A stretch of DNA of 64,000 nucleotides from Bacteroidota bacterium. GTDB taxonomy: Bacteria > Bacteroidota > Bacteroidia > Bacteroidales > JAAUTT01. The DNA lies in assembly GCA_023429135.1 (NCBI GenBank), contig JAEYWD010000008.1, positions 62,001-126,000 on the forward strand. Reading direction: 5' to 3'. Position numbers and translations under genes: made by a program. Positions 58,725 through 64,000 of the stretch are shown here, in pieces (the stretch's first letter is position 1; each line of letters opens with the position of its first letter). The notes under the pieces are model-generated. The model ran no database searches. It saw only the letters and a list, made by a program, of their open reading frames with translations, and had not been told where the DNA came from.

Positions 58725-61460
58725 TCATTTTGATAAAAAGTTATAGTTTCCGCTTTGTAATTTGTAAATCCTGTAACCTCCCTCTTCTTTAAGGAATTTG
58801 ATATACTTCGAAGATCCTACTGCCTTGCCGCTTTCTGTCACCTTTTGACCTTTCTTTACAGGTATATTAACCGTTGCTAAACTACCAACCGGAACAGTAA
58901 CCTGCATGAAAAACTGATCAGGACTTTTTTTCCAGAAAATACCTGCTTCGCCATTCACTGTATTGTTGAAATATTTCACATAAGTAAGATCTCCAACTGG
59001 TTGCGGACGGAAAATAATGTGTTTATACCCGGGGTTTTCCATATCGACGTTCATGCCGGCCAGTTTACGGTAATACCAGACCAGTCCGCCTCCAAACATA
59101 GGATGATTATGCGATCCTTCTTCGCTCCACTGTTCGCGTGTGGTGGTAGATCCCAATTCCAGCCAATGCCCGTAAGAGGGCTCTTCGCGTTTGTTCATCG
59201 CTTCGTAGGCTAATTCGTGCAGTCCGTTTTCGGTAAGAACCTCGAAAAAGAACTGGGTACCGAAAATCCCTGTATCAAGGTGACCCTTGTTTTCGGCGAT
59301 ATCCTTTTTCAAAGCTGCAATTACCCGCTGGTACTGACTGGCAGGCACTCCAATCCGCAATGCAAAGATATTGCCTCCGGCTTTGCCGTACGATCCGGTT
59401 GTTTCGTTGTAAAATCTTTTTTGAAAAGCCTGCCGGGTTTTTTCGGCCAAAGCACTGTATTCCTCAGCTTCAACCATACTCCCCAGAATCTTAGCCGTTT
59501 TGGCTGCAATATCCACACAACGCCAGAAATAGAATGTATGCACCATCTCATCCGGAGGCAGATTGCCGGGAGTTACCCAGTCGCCCAGGTTATACCATTT
59601 CAGCACTTGCCCATCGTTACCAGTACGTTTCGAGAACATGATGCCATCGCTGTCGACCCAGGTTTGCATGTAGCGGATATAACCTTTCATGCCTTCGTAA
59701 TTATCTACGAGCATGTCTTTCGCACCGTAGTGCAGGTAAAATTCCCAGGGCATGATACAGATAGCCGCACCCCAGGCCACACCGCCTCCACAGCCCGGCT
59801 GCCAGGGAGCTCCGTTGGGAACATATCCCGTTGTTGCATCTTGGTTTTCAAGCATATCGGCAATCCATTTTTGATAAAACGGGCGGGCATCAAAATTGTG
59901 CATTACGGCAACACAACTCACCTGGCCATCGCCTGTGTAGCCGTTGCGCTCACGGTGAGGGCAGTCGCTGGCAATTGCGCCATGCATGTTATCCTGCTGA
60001 CTAGTACGCCATATTTCGTTGATGCGGTTGAACATGGAGTTGGAAGTTTCGAATACCGATGAAACCGGAACTTCGGTGTAAACTGATTCAGCAATTATAT
60101 TTTCAGGCTTCAGCTCTCCGTACCAGTTTTTGATTTCCACGCCACTGAACACAAACCAGTTGAAACGAGGCGCATAGTTCTCGGGGCCTGAGCCCTTGAA
60201 AATGTAGGTGTTATCGCCTGAGTACTGGTTGGCATTAAAAGCAATATCCACCTGGTGTCCGGCAGGAGCCGAAACATTCACCAGACGTACCCAGCCGGAA
60301 ATTTCTTTTCCAAAATCGACAAAATAACTGCCGTTATCACGTTTTTCAATTTTTACGGGTTTCAGTTGCTCCATCACTTTGTCCGATGGCGATGTCTGTG
60401 CTGTCAGTCTTCCGAAAGGAGCATTGCGGATGGCTACTTTTTCCCACTGTGTATCGTCAAAGGAAGCCTCGCTCCATTCAGGCTGTTCCAGACGTGCATC
60501 GTAAGTTTCGCCATAGTAAACCATATTTTTCAGGAGCGGACTTTTAGCGGCTTTCCAGCTTTCGTCGCTAGCAATCACCTCTTCAGAGCCATCGGCGTAT
60601 GTAATGTGAAGCTGACCCAGAAAACGGGTAGTTGCATACCCTTCGCACCAGAACATGCGCGGATTATAAAAGCCATTGCCCAGAATGGCGCCTATGGCAT
60701 TTTCACCCTCCAAAAGCATTGAAGTAACATCGTATGCAAGGTACATCACCTTGTAACCTTTGAAATTATCTTCGACATTAATCGACATTTCGCCAAGCTT
60801 TGGCCTTCTGGAGTAGTTAGTGATGTTGGGTACAAGCACATCGTCGCCTGCCTTCCTGCCATTCACATAAAACTCGAAGTACCCCAGTCCGGTAACAAAA
60901 GCAACCGCTTTCTTAATTTGCTTCTGCACTTTAAATTTTTTGCGTAACATGGGTGCAGCCGGACCAAAATCATCGAATTTCTGGCCCGGATAATCGGGGC
61001 GTTTAAAATGATCCTCGCCTTCCCAGGGAGCACCAATCCATCTGGCTTTCCACTCTTCAGGGTTCAGAATACCCATTCGCCAGAAAACTGGCTTGCTCCA
61101 GGCTGACACTTTGCCTCGATTATCCCAAACACGTACCTGCCACCAGCATTCTATGCGTGAAGTCAATGGCTTTCCGCGGTACAGAACGCGGTTATTCTGG
61201 TCGCCGGAAACTTTCTGGCTATCCCACAGATCTGGATTCTCGATACCGGCTTCGGTTGTGGCTACACGTATTTGCCAGGCAGTCTGAAACTGTCCGTGTT
61301 CACCAGGATCGGCAGTGTTTATCCAAGCCATCCGGGGTTGTAAAACATCTACCACCGAAGGGTTATGCATATATTCGCAGGTTAGCCGGGAGGGATTGAT
61401 TCCTGGGTAAGCCAGGAATGGGAAAAAGCAAAATAATGATGCTATCAGTAGTTTATTCAT
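58725..61460 (-). CDS. Secreted GH78 alpha-L-rhamnosidase
   Basis: A 911-residue exported enzyme (signal MNKLLIASLFCFFPFLAYPG) with the full GH78 plan. This runs from an Ig-like domain (LTCEYMHNPSVVDVLQPRMAW) through a CBM67-like sandwich (FVTGLGYFEFYVNGRK) to the alpha-toroid and a C-terminal sandwich. Catalytic landmarks are SDCPHRERNGYTGDGQ near residue 500, with the general-acid Asp/Glu region, and LGSTTTREQWSEEGSHNHPM further on. It releases terminal L-rhamnose from plant-type or microbial glycans. It lies between a metallophosphoesterase and GH92. The 74-base gap upstream contains a short ctttgcga repeat. Confidence 0.95.
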   Translation of the reverse strand: MNKLLIASLFCFFPFLAYPGINPSRLTCEYMHNPSVVDVLQPRMAWINTADPGEHGQFQTAWQIRVATTEAGIENPDLWDSQKVSGDQNNRVLYRGKPLTSRIECWWQVRVWDNRGKVSAWSKPVFWRMGILNPEEWKARWIGAPWEGEDHFKRPDYPGQKFDDFGPAAPMLRKKFKVQKQIKKAVAFVTGLGYFEFYVNGRKAGDDVLVPNITNYSRRPKLGEMSINVEDNFKGYKVMYLAYDVTSMLLEGENAIGAILGNGFYNPRMFWCEGYATTRFLGQLHITYADGSEEVIASDESWKAAKSPLLKNMVYYGETYDARLEQPEWSEASFDDTQWEKVAIRNAPFGRLTAQTSPSDKVMEQLKPVKIEKRDNGSYFVDFGKEISGWVRLVNVSAPAGHQVDIAFNANQYSGDNTYIFKGSGPENYAPRFNWFVFSGVEIKNWYGELKPENIIAESVYTEVPVSSVFETSNSMFNRINEIWRTSQQDNMHGAIASDCPHRERNGYTGDGQVSCVAVMHNFDARPFYQKWIADMLENQDATTGYVPNGAPWQPGCGGGVAWGAAICIMPWEFYLHYGAKDMLVDNYEGMKGYIRYMQTWVDSDGIMFSKRTGNDGQVLKWYNLGDWVTPGNLPPDEMVHTFYFWRCVDIAAKTAKILGSMVEAEEYSALAEKTRQAFQKRFYNETTGSYGKAGGNIFALRIGVPASQYQRVIAALKKDIAENKGHLDTGIFGTQFFFEVLTENGLHELAYEAMNKREEPSYGHWLELGSTTTREQWSEEGSHNHPMFGGGLVWYYRKLAGMNVDMENPGYKHIIFRPQPVGDLTYVKYFNNTVNGEAGIFWKKSPDQFFMQVTVPVGSLATVNIPVKKGQKVTESGKAVGSSKYIKFLKEEGGYRIYKLQSGNYNFLSK

Positions 61461-61494
61461 GGTTTATGGTAATAATGTGGATCTTTTACTTTAT

Positions 61495-61529
61495 GGACGC
61501 AAAGTATAATCCTTTGCGATCTTTGCGAC
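61495..61529. repeat. Short ctttgcga repeat
   Basis: Two direct copies, CTTTGCGAT (61512-61520) and CTTTGCGAC (61521-61529), are preceded by the inverted GGACGCAAAG (61495-61504). The element resembles a dispersed intergenic repeat of Bacteroidota and may form a hairpin between the phosphoesterase stop and the GH78 start. Confidence 0.45.
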
Positions 61530-61534
61530 CTTTT

Positions 61535-62419
61535 CTAATTAAAATTCCCCTGATCAGTTAATTCATATTCGTTTTTACTGTTCAGACGGTATGTCAGGAA
61601 TGAAACATTACTTTTATCCACATTTACAAGCATATACGTGCTTTTGGCACCCATATCGCCTGTTCCGCGGGCATGCCCAACATCCACATGCCACAGCCGG
61701 TTTATCTTAACTACGCTGTAATTGTGGGTATGTCCAAAAATGTAGGCCTTCACACCATAATCCTGCAGTAGTTTCACAAACCGGTCGCGATTGGCAGGAT
61801 ATGCATTCAGACAATCGGAAGTATGCCTGAACCGCTGGTTTTCCATATCGGGTAGCGGATAAGCAGGTTCATGGCCAATAACCAGGATGTTTTTCTTCTT
61901 TGTTGCTTTCAGGTCGCCTTCAAGCCACTTGTAAAGAAAATCGGGAACATCGCCTTTGGTGCAGGTGTCGCAAGTTTCGGTGGCGTATTGGTTCAGGATT
62001 ACAAAATGTGTGTTTTTGTAATCGAACGAGTAATTGGTTTCCTTGCACGATTCGGGTCCGGTGTTCATAATGTACGGAAGCTTTTTACCGCCAGCATTGT
62101 AATTGCGAAGCCAGGTCATGTCCGACACAGTTTCTTCTTCGTGATTCCCGACCACAGGATACCAAATCATATCTTTGCTGATATACTTTTGAATGGTATA
62201 ATATACCGAATCGGGCGGATCGATATCCCCCGGCGAAATCATGAACGAAAGATTTTGATGTTTGGCAATTGCCTCGCAGGCTCCCCGGAAATATTCGGGA
62301 TTATCGCCTGTAAAGTTCCTCATGTCTGCTGTCAGCACAAACGAAAAACTGTTTCTATTTTGGGCCTTACCTGCAAGCGAAAACAACAATATACCCATTA
62401 GCAAAAAGTTCTTTTTCAT
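61535..62419 (-). CDS. Secreted calcineurin-like metallophosphoesterase
   Basis: A 294-residue exported protein (signal MKKNFLLMGILLFSLAGKAQ) of the calcineurin-like phosphoesterase superfamily. The metal-binding motifs are TADMRNF (Asp32), PGDID (64-67), GNHEE (91-95), VIGHEPAYP and IFGHTHNYS. The first motif is normally D-x-H; here the His position is Arg34, so one metal ligand is changed. Such enzymes hydrolyse phosphomonoesters or diesters. In a GH92/GH78 locus it could act on phosphorylated mannan or be unrelated housekeeping. It follows the GH43-like stump on the same strand by 78 bases. Confidence 0.87.
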   Translation of the reverse strand: MKKNFLLMGILLFSLAGKAQNRNSFSFVLTADMRNFTGDNPEYFRGACEAIAKHQNLSFMISPGDIDPPDSVYYTIQKYISKDMIWYPVVGNHEEETVSDMTWLRNYNAGGKKLPYIMNTGPESCKETNYSFDYKNTHFVILNQYATETCDTCTKGDVPDFLYKWLEGDLKATKKKNILVIGHEPAYPLPDMENQRFRHTSDCLNAYPANRDRFVKLLQDYGVKAYIFGHTHNYSVVKINRLWHVDVGHARGTGDMGAKSTYMLVNVDKSNVSFLTYRLNSKNEYELTDQGNFN

Positions 62420-62853
62420 CTCAATTCTTTTAGTTAGTAGTAATTAATTGTTAGCAAGATAAATAATTTCAGGTCGTTTAAGCAATTTAAAAGTTATTCA
62501 GTTTGAATTTATGGATTCAACCTTAATCATAGATCCGCACCAAACCCAATAACCGTCAATTTTAAATCCGCTTTCGCGGGGAATAGGTTCGTAATCGAAC
62601 TTAATTTCCTGGCTAAAGCAAGGGAAAAAAATTAAAATAAGCATGGACCCAATTAAATGTTTCATTCCATTGTGGGTTAAGTTTTATAGTTGTATTATAG
62701 TCAAAAAGCAATTATTGTGTGGAAGATAACTAAAAAGAATATGTGTGCAAAGGAATGAGACAAGTTTACGGTTTCATATTAATTAGAGGCAACTTCCAAA
62801 TAAAGGAATGAATTTAAAGGTTTTAAATATGCTCCCCAAAATCAGTGCGCGAA
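62420..62853. other. 434-base region between SusC end and phosphoesterase, with a GH43-like stump
   Basis: Apart from the 55-codon fragment at 62498-62665, the stretch is AT-rich and empty. A SusD gene would normally follow the SusC here and is absent. Confidence 0.5.
62498..62665 (-). pseudogene. 5' stump of a secreted GH43-like (five-bladed propeller) gene
   Basis: A 55-codon frame begins with a good signal peptide, MKHLIGSMLILIFFPCFSQ. It then reads DYEPIPRESGFKIDGYWVWCG and MIKVESINSN before a stop. The part after the signal peptide, with YWVWCGSMIKV, resembles the first blade of GH43/GH117-type propeller enzymes (PIP...F...DYYIWGGSVVKG). The remaining ~300 residues are absent, so this is most likely a truncated gene. 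A small exported peptide cannot be excluded. Confidence 0.5.
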
Positions 62854-64000
62854 TTATTCAGTTCTCCCTAAGTCAAACCTAATTCCAAGGTTGAATGTTC
62901 TCATAATAGGATAATAGTTCCCTCCTGCTTCAGGATCTACAAGATGGGTGCCATCTATCTTAAACAGATTGCTGGCGCTGATATATACTCTTATATTCCC
63001 TTTAATTAATGATAATTTCTGACGAAATGTATATCCGGCTTCAATGTGCTTAAGTCTGATAAAACCTCCATCCTTCAGCCAAAAAGTACTTGGATTTACC
63101 GACCAATATTCATTATACCCATATCCAGACCTGGGATAGCTACTGGATTGATTTTCTTTAGTCCAACGACTTTCTGCGTAAAGCTTATAGTAGTTTGCTT
63201 TCAAACCGGAAAAAGGTTGATAATAATAGCTCGTACCAGCAACTCCGTTGAATAAAAAAGCCAAATCGAATTGCCGGTATTGAAAATTGCAACGTAAACC
63301 TCCGTTAAACTTTGGGATAACGCTGTTTTTTACCCTCACCTTGTCCAAACCATCAATCTTACCGTCTTTGTTCACATCTTTAAAAATTATATCACCAGGT
63401 CGGGCTCCAAAAAAATGTGGCAAAGAACTTACCTGGGTATCATCCTTAAAAATACCCCCAGCTTGATAGTATAAACCCTCAAATGCTTCCTCTCCCGTAG
63501 CAGAATGACCATTTATACGCTGATAATCAGGAATACCGTTAGAGTTTTCATCTAAATCTGTTACATTATTCCGGCTGAAACTTCCATTAAAGGATAAATC
63601 GAAAATAAATTCATTAATGTGGTCTTTAAATCCAATATACCCTTCAAATACCTTATTAATTACTTTCCCGCTATTAACAAGGATGCGAGGGTCATTAAAC
63701 ATGTTGATATTAAATAAAACATCAGAATGTTTATGCCGGTAATAATTGGCTTTCAAATCCAATTTACCCTGAATAAACGAAGCTTCCATTCCCAGCATAT
63801 AAATGCTGACATTTTCCCAGTTCAAGTTTGGATTGGGAACACCGCTTACACCATTAGAACTTTCCAAATAATAGTCAGACCCTGATTTAGTCCAGCTCAT
63901 ATTCAATTTCAGGGAATTGTTTTGGGGAAATAGTTCCTTCCAGAATGGTTCTTTGGAAATTAACCAGGCTGCGGCAAAAGAACGTGACATCAGGTCGGAA
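62854..64000 (-). CDS. SusC-like TonB-dependent transporter, C-terminal part (5' end outside window)
   Basis: About 381 residues are visible, open to the window edge. SDLMSRSFAAAWLISKEPF and LKLNMSWTKSGS are barrel segments of the SusC family. KFNGGLRCNFQYRQFDLAFLFNG and the plug-distant motif FGARPGDIIFKDVNKDGKID are equally characteristic. The final strand FNLGIRFDLGRTE is followed by a stop. The protein imports oligosaccharides through the outer membrane. Unlike the complete SusC at 19347, no SusD gene follows; the next items are a GH43-like stump and a phosphoesterase. Either SusD lies upstream or it has been lost. Confidence 0.92.
   Translation of the reverse strand, partial: SDLMSRSFAAAWLISKEPFWKELFPQNNSLKLNMSWTKSGSDYYLESSNGVSGVPNPNLNWENVSIYMLGMEASFIQGKLDLKANYYRHKHSDVLFNINMFNDPRILVNSGKVINKVFEGYIGFKDHINEFIFDLSFNGSFSRNNVTDLDENSNGIPDYQRINGHSATGEEAFEGLYYQAGGIFKDDTQVSSLPHFFGARPGDIIFKDVNKDGKIDGLDKVRVKNSVIPKFNGGLRCNFQYRQFDLAFLFNGVAGTSYYYQPFSGLKANYYKLYAESRWTKENQSSSYPRSGYGYNEYWSVNPSTFWLKDGGFIRLKHIEAGYTFRQKLSLIKGNIRVYISASNLFKIDGTHLVDPEAGGNYYPIMRTFNLGIRFDLGRTE

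Overview
The window looks like chromosomal DNA from a free-living or gut-type Bacteroidota, class Bacteroidia (a Marinilabiliales/Prolixibacteraceae-like relative would fit, but I cannot fix the genus). The reasons are SusC/SusD pairs, an ECF sigma/FecR pair feeding an STN-domain SusC, a beta-propeller transmembrane AraC regulator, many secreted glycoside hydrolases, weak Shine-Dalgarno sites, and short palindromic interspersed repeats of the kind common in this phylum. I see no rRNA, tRNA, CRISPR array, insertion sequence or phage module.

Layout. 1-0.5 kb: 3' end of a GH29 alpha-L-fucosidase, then a decayed tandem array of palindromic repeats. 0.8-6.9 kb (minus): a potABCD polyamine ABC transporter, a small unknown protein and a GH43 enzyme in one run. 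7.2-14.5 kb (plus): a kinase-less propeller/AraC transmembrane regulator, GH88 unsaturated glucuronyl hydrolase, GH97, a serine beta-lactamase-fold hydrolase, and the relic of an alpha/beta hydrolase. 14.9-35.6 kb (plus): a polysaccharide utilization locus with GH29, ECF sigma factor, FecR anti-sigma, SusC, SusD, an IPT/TIG surface glycan-binding lipoprotein, three related alginate/glucuronan-lyase-fold enzymes, GH43, GH28 and a secreted esterase-like protein. Lyases that leave unsaturated uronic acids plus a GH88 that removes them point to a uronic-acid-rich, fucose-decorated glycan. A perfect 24-bp palindrome before GH88 recurs as a near copy before the sigma factor and may tie the two blocks together.

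35.6-45.3 kb (minus): a DUF1801 protein and two giant proteins of unknown function (1445 and 1604 aa), the larger with a twin-arginine signal. This pair is the best candidate for an undescribed system. 45.5-56.1 kb: an AraC/cupin regulator divergent from a myo-inositol catabolic operon (sodium symporter, iolB, a transaldolase-family gene, iolD, iolA, iolE, iolG). No iolC kinase or iolJ aldolase is present. The transaldolase-family protein has a Gln where classical transaldolases have the catalytic Glu, as in fructose-6-phosphate aldolase, which suggests a phosphorylation-free retro-aldol step.

56.4-64.0 kb (minus): a second glycan locus with the 3' end of a SusC gene (no SusD behind it), a stump of a GH43-like gene, a metallophosphoesterase, a GH78 alpha-L-rhamnosidase and a GH92 alpha-mannosidase.
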